29,687 nt of DNA from Lactobacillaceae bacterium (lineage in GTDB: Bacteria; Bacillota; Bacilli; Lactobacillales; Lactobacillaceae), in NCBI GenBank assembly GCA_031282325.1, contig JAITDY010000055.1, forward strand, positions 1-29,687, given 5' to 3'. The translations under genes were made by a program, and so were the position numbers. The notes under the pieces were generated by a model. The model saw nothing but the letters and a program-made list of their open reading frames with translations, was not told the origin of the DNA and searched no databases. Positions 1 through 7,430 of the stretch are shown piece by piece (within the stretch, counting starts at the first letter, position 1; every line of letters begins with the position of its first letter).

Positions 1-1053
1 GCTTCCTTTAATGACAATGAAACCTTAAACGTCGTTCAAGATGATGGACATGAGTTACTTCAATTTAATAATGCAATTATTGCTACGGGTTCTAGTCCGA
101 TTGAAATACCAACTTTGGCTTTTGGTGGAAGAGTTATTGATTCCACTGGTACTTTGAATCTACCAGAAATTCCAAAAAAATTAATTATCGTTGGCGGTGG
201 CGTTATTGGTTCGGAATTAGGTGGAGCTTATCAAAATTTAGGAAGTCAGGTTACTATCATAGAAGGTATGGATCATATTTTAAATGGATTTGATGCTGAA
301 CTTACTAAGCCAGTTATTGATGATTTCTTAAAAAATGGTGGTAATATCGTTACTTCTGCAAAAGCTCAAAGTGTTACACAAAGTAATGAGGATGTTACGT
401 TAACGTATGAAATTAATGGAAAGCAACAAACGATAACCGGTGACTATTTATTAGTAGCTGTTGGCCGAAGGGCGAATACTAAAACGCTTGGATTGAATAA
501 TACTGATGTGCATACCGATGAACGTGGGTTGATTTCAGTAGGTGATAGCATGCAAACAAATGTGCCACATATTTATGCAATTGGGGATGTTACTAATGGT
601 CCGCAGCTAGCACATAAAGCCAGTTTTCAAGCTAAAATTGCTGCTGCGGCTATATCTGGAGATGCCAATGCTTTAGATATGAACTATTCATTGCCAGCCG
701 TTGCATATACAAATTATGAATTAGCCACAACAGGGGAAACACTAGAAACGGTTGCAGAAAAAAAATTAGACGTATTAATTTCTAAGTTTCCATTTGCAGC
801 GAATGGACGTGCAATTTCTATCGATGAAGCAGTTGGTTTTATACGACTAATTAGTGATAAAAAAACTAAAGCCTTATTAGGAGCTCAAATTGTAGGCCCG
901 GGTGCTTCGGATCTGATTTCTGAATTGTCACTTGCTATTGAAAATGGTCTATCGACAGTTGATATTTCGCTAACGATTCATCCTCATCCCACTTTGGGCG
1001 AGGCAATTATGGATGCTGCTGAACTCGCTGATGGTCTACCTATTCATATTTAA
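1..1053 (+). CDS. lpdA: Dihydrolipoamide dehydrogenase (E3), 3' part
   Basis: This is the C-terminal 350 residues of the FAD flavoprotein that reoxidises dihydrolipoamide in 2-oxoacid dehydrogenase complexes and passes electrons to NAD+. The reading frame is open from the first base, so the gene begins outside the window; the N-terminal FAD fold and the redox CxxxxC disulfide are not visible. Seen here are ATGSSP (about residues 30-35), the NAD-binding GGGVIG motif (about 65-70), the FAD-contacting AIGDV motif (Asp near residue 196) and the C-terminal dimer-interface motif HPHPTLGE. His329 and Glu334 of this fragment are the expected catalytic base pair. The C-terminus is intact (ending GLPIHI). 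The residues exclude a mercuric or glutathione reductase less firmly than the full protein would, but the HPHPTLGE ending fits Lpd well. No terminator follows, so read-through into the next gene is possible. Confidence 0.93.
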   Translation, partial: ASFNDNETLNVVQDDGHELLQFNNAIIATGSSPIEIPTLAFGGRVIDSTGTLNLPEIPKKLIIVGGGVIGSELGGAYQNLGSQVTIIEGMDHILNGFDAELTKPVIDDFLKNGGNIVTSAKAQSVTQSNEDVTLTYEINGKQQTITGDYLLVAVGRRANTKTLGLNNTDVHTDERGLISVGDSMQTNVPHIYAIGDVTNGPQLAHKASFQAKIAAAAISGDANALDMNYSLPAVAYTNYELATTGETLETVAEKKLDVLISKFPFAANGRAISIDEAVGFIRLISDKKTKALLGAQIVGPGASDLISELSLAIENGLSTVDISLTIHPHPTLGEAIMDAAELADGLPIHI

Positions 1054-1055
1054 TG

Positions 1056-1083
1056 TTGAGATGAATAATCTAATTATTATTAA
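1056..1083 (+). promoter_or_regulatory. Candidate promoter of the alpha/beta hydrolase gene
   Basis: A -35-like TTGAGA (1056-1061) and a -10-like TATTAA (1078-1083) are separated by 16 bases, just after the lpdA stop codon. The predicted transcript would carry about 30 bases of leader including the strong GGAGG at 1112-1116. It is inferred from consensus match only. Confidence 0.4.
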
Positions 1084-1122
1084 ATACTGATATTTTTCGT
1101 CAGTCGACAACGGAGGTTATTT

Positions 1123-1908
1123 TTGGCAAAATTTTATACAAATGATAATGTAGCTTTGGATTATAACGTGTATGGGGAAGGACCAGCAATTATTTTAATT
1201 GCTGGCTATTCTGGCAATCAATCTACCTGGACAGCGCAAATTACCCCGCTTTTAGAGGCTGGGCTGAAAGTGATTACTTATGATCGACGAAATCATGGAT
1301 TAAGCCAAAGTGTGGATTATGGCATGCGAATCTCAAGACATGGGCAAGATTTATTTGAACTTATATCTAAACTTAAAATAAAAAAACCAATTTTATTGGG
1401 GCATTCAATGGGTGCTAGTACGATTTTTTCTTATCTGTCTCTTTATGGTGATAGCAATATTCAAGCAATAATCACTGAAGACCAATCGCCTAAAACCTTA
1501 AAAGATAATGATTGGCCCTATGGTGTCTTTGATTCTGATTTATCAAATCTTGATACAGCAATATATAAAATTACTCATACTAAATTAACTAAATTAAAAT
1601 TATCTGAAAAAATTAAAAGTGTAATATCTGCTAATTATAAAGTTTTTAATTTTCAATATAATCAGCCACTTTTATTTGATAGTTTAATTCAAGATTGGAC
1701 AGATATTGTTTCCTTAGAGAGGGTAGAACATTTGTTTATTGCCGGCGGACAATCACCCTTATGGCCGATTGGATATAATGATGCAATTGCTCGATTAGCA
1801 AAATATGGAAGCGCTATAACAATTAATGAGGCAGGACATATTCCTCATCTAGAAGCACCAGATGAATTTAATCGAGAAATTATTAATTTTATTAAGTCTG
1901 TAGTGTAG
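1123..1908 (+). CDS. Alpha/beta hydrolase of unknown substrate
   Basis: A 261-residue cytoplasmic protein of the alpha/beta-hydrolase fold. The nucleophile elbow GHSMG places the catalytic Ser at residue 95, and EAGHIPH near the C-terminus supplies the catalytic His at 239. The usual acid position after strand 6 reads GGQSPLWP (about 208-215), with Ser where many relatives carry Asp, so the third member of the triad is either elsewhere or replaced. The start is a TTG preceded at 6 bases by a strong GGAGG, which decides it over later starts. There is no signal peptide or membrane segment. It could be an esterase or a haloperoxidase-like hydrolase; the substrate cannot be told. It lies between lpdA and rpmB, with neither of which it has an obvious functional link. 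Confidence 0.85.
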   Translation: MAKFYTNDNVALDYNVYGEGPAIILIAGYSGNQSTWTAQITPLLEAGLKVITYDRRNHGLSQSVDYGMRISRHGQDLFELISKLKIKKPILLGHSMGASTIFSYLSLYGDSNIQAIITEDQSPKTLKDNDWPYGVFDSDLSNLDTAIYKITHTKLTKLKLSEKIKSVISANYKVFNFQYNQPLLFDSLIQDWTDIVSLERVEHLFIAGGQSPLWPIGYNDAIARLAKYGSAITINEAGHIPHLEAPDEFNREIINFIKSVV

Positions 1909-1937
1909 CATGATTTTTAAATTATTTTATGAAATAG

Positions 1938-1966
1938 TTGCATTAAATGAAAAAATTAGGTATTAT
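1938..1966 (+). promoter_or_regulatory. rpmB promoter
   Basis: TTGCAT (1938-1943) and TATTAT (1961-1966) are spaced by exactly 17 bases, a near-consensus sigma-A promoter. The start point would fall near 1973, leaving a leader of about 24 bases that includes the AGGAGG ribosome-binding site ahead of rpmB. Confidence 0.65.
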
Positions 1967-1996
1967 TATCTAAGTTGTTTTTATAAGGAGGACGCT

Positions 1997-2197
1997 ATGG
2001 CTAAAGACGCAATTACTGGCGCACGCACACGTTTTGGAAACCAACGTTCACACGCCTTGAACTCAAGTCGTCGTTCGTGGAAACCAAATCTTCAAAAAGT
2101 AAATGTAAAGATTAATGGATCTGCTCCCAAAAAAGTTTACCTTACTGCAAGGACTTTGAAAGCAGGCCTAAAAAACGGTTCAATCGAGCGTGTTTAA
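1997..2197 (+). CDS. rpmB: 50S ribosomal protein L28
   Basis: A 66-residue basic protein of the large ribosomal subunit. The sequence begins MAKDAITGARTRFGNQRSH and contains the conserved RRSWKPNLQ stretch typical of bacterial L28. It has no cysteine at all, so it is the zinc-independent (C-minus) form of the protein. The start is the ATG at 1997, preceded by a consensus AGGAGG. The frame stays open upstream to 1910, but the extra residues there are rich in Phe, Tyr and Leu, unlike L28, and would overlie the promoter. The gene is expressed alone: its own promoter is upstream and a perfect hairpin terminator follows immediately. Confidence 0.97.
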   Translation: MAKDAITGARTRFGNQRSHALNSSRRSWKPNLQKVNVKINGSAPKKVYLTARTLKAGLKNGSIERV

Positions 2198-2200
2198 TAT

Positions 2201-2230
2201 AAAATCGCTAATTAATTAGCGATTTTTTTA
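2201..2230 (+). terminator. rpmB intrinsic terminator
   Basis: A perfect 26-base palindrome (2201-2226) is followed by a T-run starting at 2222. It ends the monocistronic rpmB transcript. Confidence 0.85.
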
Positions 2231-2234
2231 TTGT

Positions 2235-2265
2235 TTGATTCAACAATCTTTTTTATTGGTAAAAT
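2235..2265 (+). promoter_or_regulatory. Possible yloU-fakA promoter
   Basis: TTGATT (2235-2240) and TAAAAT (2260-2265) are 19 bases apart, which is longer than ideal. They lie just after the rpmB terminator and before yloU, where a promoter is needed. Weak evidence. Confidence 0.3.
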
Positions 2266-2305
2266 AGAATTTAGATATTTTGAAAAATAATAAGTTGGTG
2301 TAAAT

Positions 2306-2656
2306 ATGACTTTAAAGATGAAAACAAAAAATGGGACCTTATCAATCGATGATGATGTAATTGCTATTGTAGTAGGTAGCGCTGCAAGTGAAAGTTTTGG
2401 AGTTGTTGGCATGGCTTCAAAAACTATTTCTGATGCTGCTAATCAAGTTTTAAATCGTCCAAATTTTGCAAAGGGAATTACTCTAAAAGAAGACGGTGAT
2501 TTATTAATTGTAGATGTACATATCATCGTTTCATATGGAACTAAATTAACTGAGGTTTCTAAATCGGTTAAAAAACAAGTAATTTATGCCTTAGAAAAAC
2601 AACTTGGCATTGTTATAAAAAAAGTTAACGTTATTATTGAAGGCGTTTTAGCATAA
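2306..2656 (+). CDS. yloU: Asp23/Gls24 family envelope-stress protein (YloU)
   Basis: A 116-residue protein of the Asp23 family. The N-terminal half carries the family pattern: a short beta strand followed by VIAIVVGSAASESFGVVGMASK (split here as VIAIVVGSAAS, then ESFGVVGMASK). The rest alternates strand and helix with VDVHIIVSYG near residue 75. Members associate with the inner face of the membrane and respond to envelope stress, but their biochemical role is not settled. yloU is classically located between rpmB and fakA in Firmicutes, as here. The ribosome-binding site is weak (a GGTG about 7 bases ahead of the ATG at 2306). It ends 32 bases before fakA, with no terminator between, so the two genes are probably cotranscribed. 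Confidence 0.93.
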   Translation: MTLKMKTKNGTLSIDDDVIAIVVGSAASESFGVVGMASKTISDAANQVLNRPNFAKGITLKEDGDLLIVDVHIIVSYGTKLTEVSKSVKKQVIYALEKQLGIVIKKVNVIIEGVLA

Positions 2657-2688
2657 CTCTTAAAAATAAAGGAAAGTGACTTATACAA

Positions 2689-4356
2689 ATGGAAACGATT
2701 ACTAATATTGAATTTGTAAAAATGGTTAATGCAGCCGTTTCAATCTTAACTAAAAATACAGAACATATAAATAAACTAAATGTCTTTCCGGTGCCTGATG
2801 GAGATACTGGAACGAATATGAGCATGTCGATGCAAACTGGTGCTGAATATGTTGCTAATTTAAATTCTACGAGTGTTAGTGAATTAGCGACAGCTGCTTC
2901 AAAAGGCTTATTAATGGGAGCACGTGGGAATTCAGGGGTCATTTTGTCTCAAATTTTTCGAGGTTTTTCTAAGAGTATAGAAGGACTAAAAGAATTAAAT
3001 GCAATTCAATATGCAAAAGCCTTAAACGATGCTAAAGATATGGCGTATAAGGCAGTAATGAAGCCTACAGAAGGAACAATTTTAACAGTTATCCGGTTGT
3101 CAGCTGAAGCTGCTTATAAAGTAGCTGAGAATACTAACGATATTGAAGAAGTGGCAAAAGTGACTTTTGAAGAAGCTAAAAAAGCGCTTGCGCTAACTCC
3201 AGATTTATTACCAGTTTTAAAAGAAGTAGGAGTTGTAGATTCCGGTGGTCAAGGACTGGTTTACGTTTTTCAAGCATTTTATGAAGTATTAAGCGGAAAA
3301 ATAGCAGATGAAGATATTCAAATCGACACTGTTAATGATGCTAATTTCGATCAAACTAGTAGGGAATTTGATGCGCAAGTGTCAATTAATCCCGAGGATA
3401 TCCAATTTGGCTACTGCACAACTATTTTATTAGAAACTGGCAAAGGAACTACGTTTAATAAAAAATGGGACTATGATAAATTCTATGATCGTTTATCTAA
3501 ATTAGGGGATTCTTTGTTAGTCTTACAAGATGAGAATATGGTTAAAGCCCATGTTCACGTTGAAGATCCGGGGAAAGTACTTTCTATAGCTACTGAATAC
3601 GGTTCAATTGCATCTGTCAAAATCGATAATATGCGAGATCAACAACAAGCTGTAATTGATCGAGTTAATCGAGAAAAAGCCGAATTACAAAAAAACATTC
3701 CTGAAACTGCTGTTATTGCAGTAGCAGGTGGAGATGGGCTAGTGGAATTGTTTACATCTATGGGGGCAACTGATGTTATTGCTGGTGGACAAACTATGAA
3801 TCCTTCTACCCAAGATATATTAACTGCAATTGAAAATTCTAAAGCTAAACAAGCAATTATATTACCCAATAATTCTAATATCTTTATGTCTGCTTCTCAA
3901 GCTGCAGATATGGCTGAAATTCCAGTTGAAGTGATTAAAACTCGCACTATCCAGCAAGGATTATCATCGTTGCTCGGGTTAAATCCAGAAAGTAAATTAG
4001 ATGAAAATGTAAAATCGATGACCGATAGTGCTTCATTAGTTAAATCGATTGAATTAACTCAAGCGATTCGTGACACTAATTTAGATGGTCGTGAAATAAA
4101 AAATAATGATTATATTGCTATTGCTGATGGTTCTATAATTTCTAACGGAAATAAAGCTAAAGACGTCATATATAACGCTTTAGAAAAAACTATTAGCGAT
4201 GAAGATGCCATTGTGACTATAATTTATGGTGCTGGCGTTAAAGAAAAAACAGCTAATCAATTAGCTAGTCATTTAGAAAAAAAATATCCTGATATTGAAA
4301 CTGAAGTTCATTATGGCGGGCAAAGCTTATATCCATTATTAATTTCAATTGAATAA
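2689..4356 (+). CDS. fakA: Fatty acid kinase, ATP-binding subunit FakA (YloV)
   Basis: FakA phosphorylates fatty acids presented by a FakB partner, giving acyl-phosphate that PlsY or PlsX can use for phospholipid synthesis. The 555-residue length is normal. The N-terminal DhaL domain (about 1-200) shows FPVPDGDTGTNM with metal-binding Asp37 and Asp39, MGARGNSGVILSQ from residue 76 and KPTEGTILTV near 125. A middle domain and a C-terminal domain follow, the latter with ETEVHYGGQSLYPLLISIE at the end, typical of this family. The ribosome-binding site AAGGAAAG precedes the ATG. No fakB gene lies in the window; those are usually unlinked. The neighbours plsX and acpP downstream belong to the same pathway. 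A hairpin terminator follows. Confidence 0.95.
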   Translation: METITNIEFVKMVNAAVSILTKNTEHINKLNVFPVPDGDTGTNMSMSMQTGAEYVANLNSTSVSELATAASKGLLMGARGNSGVILSQIFRGFSKSIEGLKELNAIQYAKALNDAKDMAYKAVMKPTEGTILTVIRLSAEAAYKVAENTNDIEEVAKVTFEEAKKALALTPDLLPVLKEVGVVDSGGQGLVYVFQAFYEVLSGKIADEDIQIDTVNDANFDQTSREFDAQVSINPEDIQFGYCTTILLETGKGTTFNKKWDYDKFYDRLSKLGDSLLVLQDENMVKAHVHVEDPGKVLSIATEYGSIASVKIDNMRDQQQAVIDRVNREKAELQKNIPETAVIAVAGGDGLVELFTSMGATDVIAGGQTMNPSTQDILTAIENSKAKQAIILPNNSNIFMSASQAADMAEIPVEVIKTRTIQQGLSSLLGLNPESKLDENVKSMTDSASLVKSIELTQAIRDTNLDGREIKNNDYIAIADGSIISNGNKAKDVIYNALEKTISDEDAIVTIIYGAGVKEKTANQLASHLEKKYPDIETEVHYGGQSLYPLLISIE

Positions 4357-4390
4357 TAAATGTATTAAAAAAACTTATGAATTTTATATG

Positions 4391-4427
4391 AAAATCTTGT
4401 GAAATAATTTTTTACAAGATTTTTTAT
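4391..4427 (+). terminator. fakA intrinsic terminator
   Basis: A 10-bp stem (4391-4400 with 4414-4423) is extendable through a G-T pair by about 4 more pairs, and is followed by a T-run. Confidence 0.75.
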
Positions 4428-4441
4428 TAGCTTTTACATTC

Positions 4442-4447
4442 TATAAT
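4442..4447 (+). promoter_or_regulatory. -10 box close to the start of the surface-protein gene
   Basis: A perfect TATAAT ends 13 bases before the ATG at 4461. Initiation about 7 bases downstream would leave a leader of only 6-7 bases. No clear -35 is visible; the region upstream is the fakA terminator T-run. Confidence 0.55.
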
Positions 4448-4460
4448 ATATGTAGAAGTT

Positions 4461-5360
4461 ATGTTAAAAAAACAGATAATTAAAAATATTTTGTTAATTT
4501 CAAATGCAGCTATTGCATCAGTTTTTTTAATACCAAATAACGTATTTGCTAATGCTATTGTTTCTCCTACTGAAAGCCAATATAAAGTTGCAACACAATC
4601 AACGCAAGCGTTGCCAAATGAAGATTTAAATCAAGAAACATCTAGTCAAATCTTAAATAATGAAAATAATGAAAATAATGAAAATAATGAAAATAATGAC
4701 CCAAGTACAATCAAACCGAATCAAATTGTATCATCAGACTTAAAAGATAAGGCATCCGTTTTAGAAGTTCAAGCTTGTTTAGAAGACTTAGTTAAAAGTA
4801 ATCTAAAACAAAGTTATCCAAATGTAGCAAAAGATGATAAAAATGAAGATTTAGATTTTAGAAATTCTTCATCAACTTTGGAATTTCCAATCATTAATAA
4901 TGATTCCCAGACCGTCTTGAATGATTCGTTAAACAACGAAAACGATAACGTTTCTACGAATAAAATAGCTTGGCCGGGTTCAAAAGAGCAAGAAGTACCG
5001 ATATATGAAATTAATAATTATGAACCGAATATTTCAAACAGTGAAGAAACCGATTTAAAAATACCAGAAATAGTTGATTTTGTTAATCCAGTGCAACAAG
5101 TAGCGAATACTGCACAAGATATTGTTAATTTCGTTGCTGGAGTAACCACTACTCCTAAAACTCAAACAGAGAATACTAATAGTACAACAGCTAATGTCAC
5201 TTCAAATGCTTTTGCTCCAGTATATTCTAAAACGGATAAGTCATTTTTTCAGAATTGGAAATTAGTAGAAAAAGCTGCAGTAGTTTCGATAGCTTTAATA
5301 TCGATTTTTCAAATCATAAGTGTAGCTCGTTACTTAATTCAAAGTAAAATGAAAAACTAG
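4461..5360 (+). CDS. Secreted, membrane-anchored Asn/Glu-rich protein of unknown function
   Basis: A 299-residue protein that I do not recognise. It has a lysine-containing N-terminus followed by a hydrophobic stretch (about 9-30) and a plausible signal-peptidase site after VFANA. It then has about 230 polar, acidic, Asn/Ser/Thr-rich residues with little predicted fold. Near the C-terminus is a membrane helix (about 270-288, AAVVSIALISIFQIISV), then a short basic tail. There is no LPxTG motif, so anchoring would be by the helix. The organisation suggests a cell-surface protein with a long, possibly disordered, extracellular part. Residues 66-80 are a tandem NNE repeat. It lies between fakA and recG with its own -10 box and terminator, which makes it look like an accessory gene placed in a conserved housekeeping locus. 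The single Cys (about residue 111) cannot be a lipobox. Confidence 0.75.
   Translation: MLKKQIIKNILLISNAAIASVFLIPNNVFANAIVSPTESQYKVATQSTQALPNEDLNQETSSQILNNENNENNENNENNDPSTIKPNQIVSSDLKDKASVLEVQACLEDLVKSNLKQSYPNVAKDDKNEDLDFRNSSSTLEFPIINNDSQTVLNDSLNNENDNVSTNKIAWPGSKEQEVPIYEINNYEPNISNSEETDLKIPEIVDFVNPVQQVANTAQDIVNFVAGVTTTPKTQTENTNSTTANVTSNAFAPVYSKTDKSFFQNWKLVEKAAVVSIALISIFQIISVARYLIQSKMKN
4656..4700 (+). repeat. 9-bp tandem repeat coding (Asn-Asn-Glu)n
   Basis: Four exact copies of AATAATGAA (4656-4691) and a fifth with one change (ending GAC, 4692-4700). The unit length of 9 keeps the frame, so copy-number change would lengthen or shorten the protein without a frameshift. Confidence 0.95.
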
Positions 5361-5383
5361 TTTGTTATAAGCTAGTTTTTTTA
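5352..5383 (+). terminator. Terminator of the surface-protein gene, overlapping its stop codon
   Basis: A 9-bp stem (5352-5360 with 5372-5380) has an 11-base loop and a T-run to 5382. The left arm includes the stop codon TAG. The loop also contains the -35 box of the predicted recG promoter. Confidence 0.85.
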
Positions 5384-5390
5384 TTATGAT
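5362..5390 (+). promoter_or_regulatory. Predicted recG promoter inside the upstream terminator
   Basis: TTGTTA (5362-5367) and TATGAT (5385-5390) are separated by exactly 17 bases. The -10 ends 7 bases before the GTG at 5398, so transcription is expected to start at that GTG. The ATG at 5386 is part of the -10 box itself. This is an inference from consensus and spacing. Confidence 0.6.
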
Positions 5391-5397
5391 TAACGTA

Positions 5398-7428
5398 GTG
5401 ACTTTAATTGATTCAATTGAAAATATTCCAGGAATTGGAGAAAAAAGACTGTCGGCATTAAATGATTTAGGGATATTTAATATTGAAGATTTATTAACTT
5501 ATTATCCTCGAAGATACGAAGATATGTCAGTTCAAATACCAAGCACAAGTATTGATGGCCAAAAAGTAGCTTTTAGAGGTAATGTAGTTTCAATCCCTAG
5601 TTTCCGTTTTTTTGGCGCACACAAATCTATATTAACTTTTAAAATGAAAATTAATTTAGATGTAATTTCTGTAACTTTTTTTAATCAACCATGGTTAAAA
5701 AATCAAATTGAAACAAACAAAGAGTTGATAATTTTTGGTGTTTACAACAAAAATAAACAAGAATTAAATGGACAAAAAATTTTAAATGACGCCGCTAACA
5801 CCCTTCAAGGCTATTACCCAGTTTCGAAAGATATTCAGCAAAAAACTTTAATTCAAATTATTCAAAATGCATATGCCTTGTATAAAAATGATATTGTGAA
5901 TATTATTCCTGAAAATATTGCAAAAACTTTCAATATTCTACCTAGACAAAAAATAATTGAAAATTTACATTTTCCTAAGACGATGTTGGATTCATCGAAC
6001 GCTCGAAAAAGCGCAACCTTTGAAGAATTTTTTCTTTTTCAAATACGACTTCAAATTTTGAAATATTCAGATAAAACTAATTTTGGGCGATCAATTTCTA
6101 TCAATACAAAAATAGTAAATGATTTTATAAAAACACTCCCATATAAATTAACAAGCGCGCAACAAAAAGTAATTAATGAAATAATTACTGATGTTAAAGC
6201 TCCAATTCATATGAATAGACTATTACAAGGCGATGTTGGTTCCGGAAAAACAGTGGTTGCTGCAAGTGTTATTTTTGGAGTTATCGAGGCTGGATACCAA
6301 GCTGCGGTAATGGCACCCACTGAAATTTTAGCTAGACAGCACGCTTATAATATTTCTAAATTATATGCTGATGCTGGACAAAATATTAGGGTTGAATTAT
6401 TAACTTCTTCGGTAAAAAAAAGTATTAGAAATCAAATTTTAGAAGATCTAGTTAATGGAAAAATTGATTTATTAATTGGTACGCATTCATTAATTCAAAA
6501 AGATGTTCTTTGGTACAAGTTAGGGATCGCAGTGATTGATGAACAGCATCGTTTCGGAGTAAAACAAAGAGCTATTTTAAGAGAACAGGGAGAAAATCCA
6601 GATATTTTATCGATGACAGCAACACCAATTCCTAGAACCCTAGCTATTACAGCGTATGGCGAAATGGATGTGAGTACGATTAATGAATTACCATCTGGAA
6701 GAAAAAAAATTAAAACCTATCGGGCCTCTTTTAATGAATTAGAACAGATTTATAGTTGGGTTCATCAATTAATATTACAAGGAAACAAAGCATATGTAGT
6801 TACACCTTTAATTGAAGAATCAGATAGTCTAGACATACAAAATGCGGAAATGGCTTTTGAAGAAATTAAAAATAGTTTCCCCGATATCAAAATAGGATTA
6901 TTGCATGGGAAAGTTCCCAGTGAAGAAAAAAATAAAATTCTAACCGATTTTAAAAATGGAAAAATTGATCTATTAGTATCTACTACAGTAGTTGAGGTTG
7001 GGGTTGACAATCCAAATGCAACAATCATTATAATTCTTGATGCGGATAGATTCGGTTTATCGCAATTACATCAATTAAGAGGTCGCGTAGGACGAAACGA
7101 CAAGCAAAGCTATACAGTATTAGTAGCAGATCCAAAGACTGAATATGGAGTGCAAAGATTAAATGCTTTAGTAGCATCTACTGACGGATTTGAACTTGCA
7201 CAAAAAGATTTAGAATTACGTGGGCCTGGTGATGTAATTGGGATTAAGCAGTCTGGGGTCCCAGACTTTGCGGTTGGAAATCCAATTAAAGATGCTCAAA
7301 TTATGGAAGACGCCCAACAATCCGCAATTGAGTTAGTCAACACTAAAAATTGGGAAGATAATAAAATCAATAAAGAATTGGTAAAATATTTATCAGAAAC
7401 AATGCAAAGATATAAGGACTTTGATTAA
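5398..7428 (+). CDS. recG: ATP-dependent DNA helicase RecG
   Basis: RecG remodels stalled replication forks and branch-migrates Holliday junctions. Seen are the N-terminal helix-hairpin-helix-like IPGIGEKR motif, the OB-fold wedge region (about 55-160) and the superfamily 2 helicase core. The core carries Walker A GDVGSGKT (near residue 280), DEQH (near 381), SMTATPIPRTLA, STTVVEVGVD and QLRGRVGR. I place the start at the GTG at 5398 (676 residues). The alternative ATG at 5386 adds four residues (MINV) but lies within a promoter -10 box, and neither has a Shine-Dalgarno sequence. If transcription instead came from further upstream, the ATG would be usable. The gene follows a terminator, so it begins a new transcription unit with plsX and acpP. 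Its stop codon is 2 bases before plsX. Confidence 0.95.
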   Translation: MTLIDSIENIPGIGEKRLSALNDLGIFNIEDLLTYYPRRYEDMSVQIPSTSIDGQKVAFRGNVVSIPSFRFFGAHKSILTFKMKINLDVISVTFFNQPWLKNQIETNKELIIFGVYNKNKQELNGQKILNDAANTLQGYYPVSKDIQQKTLIQIIQNAYALYKNDIVNIIPENIAKTFNILPRQKIIENLHFPKTMLDSSNARKSATFEEFFLFQIRLQILKYSDKTNFGRSISINTKIVNDFIKTLPYKLTSAQQKVINEIITDVKAPIHMNRLLQGDVGSGKTVVAASVIFGVIEAGYQAAVMAPTEILARQHAYNISKLYADAGQNIRVELLTSSVKKSIRNQILEDLVNGKIDLLIGTHSLIQKDVLWYKLGIAVIDEQHRFGVKQRAILREQGENPDILSMTATPIPRTLAITAYGEMDVSTINELPSGRKKIKTYRASFNELEQIYSWVHQLILQGNKAYVVTPLIEESDSLDIQNAEMAFEEIKNSFPDIKIGLLHGKVPSEEKNKILTDFKNGKIDLLVSTTVVEVGVDNPNATIIIILDADRFGLSQLHQLRGRVGRNDKQSYTVLVADPKTEYGVQRLNALVASTDGFELAQKDLELRGPGDVIGIKQSGVPDFAVGNPIKDAQIMEDAQQSAIELVNTKNWEDNKINKELVKYLSETMQRYKDFD

Positions 7429-7430
7429 AA

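Noticed and set aside
115..117. TTG as a start for the lpdA fragment
   Set aside because: The frame is open to base 1 and the residues before 115 (ATGSSP) are conserved FAD-domain sequence, so the gene simply begins outside the window.
1086..1104. ACTGA/TCAGT hairpin after lpdA as a terminator
   Set aside because: The stem is only 5 bp and no T-run follows.
1910..1996. N-terminal extension of rpmB in the same frame
   Set aside because: The added residues do not resemble L28 and overlie a good promoter, while the ATG at 1997 has a consensus AGGAGG.
4656..4700. Tandem array as a possible CRISPR or iteron array
   Set aside because: The unit is 9 bases with no spacers and lies within a coding frame.
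5386..5397. ATG at 5386 as the recG start
   Set aside because: It is embedded in the -10 box of the only good promoter and lacks a Shine-Dalgarno sequence. I prefer the GTG at 5398, though the ATG cannot be excluded if transcription enters from upstream.
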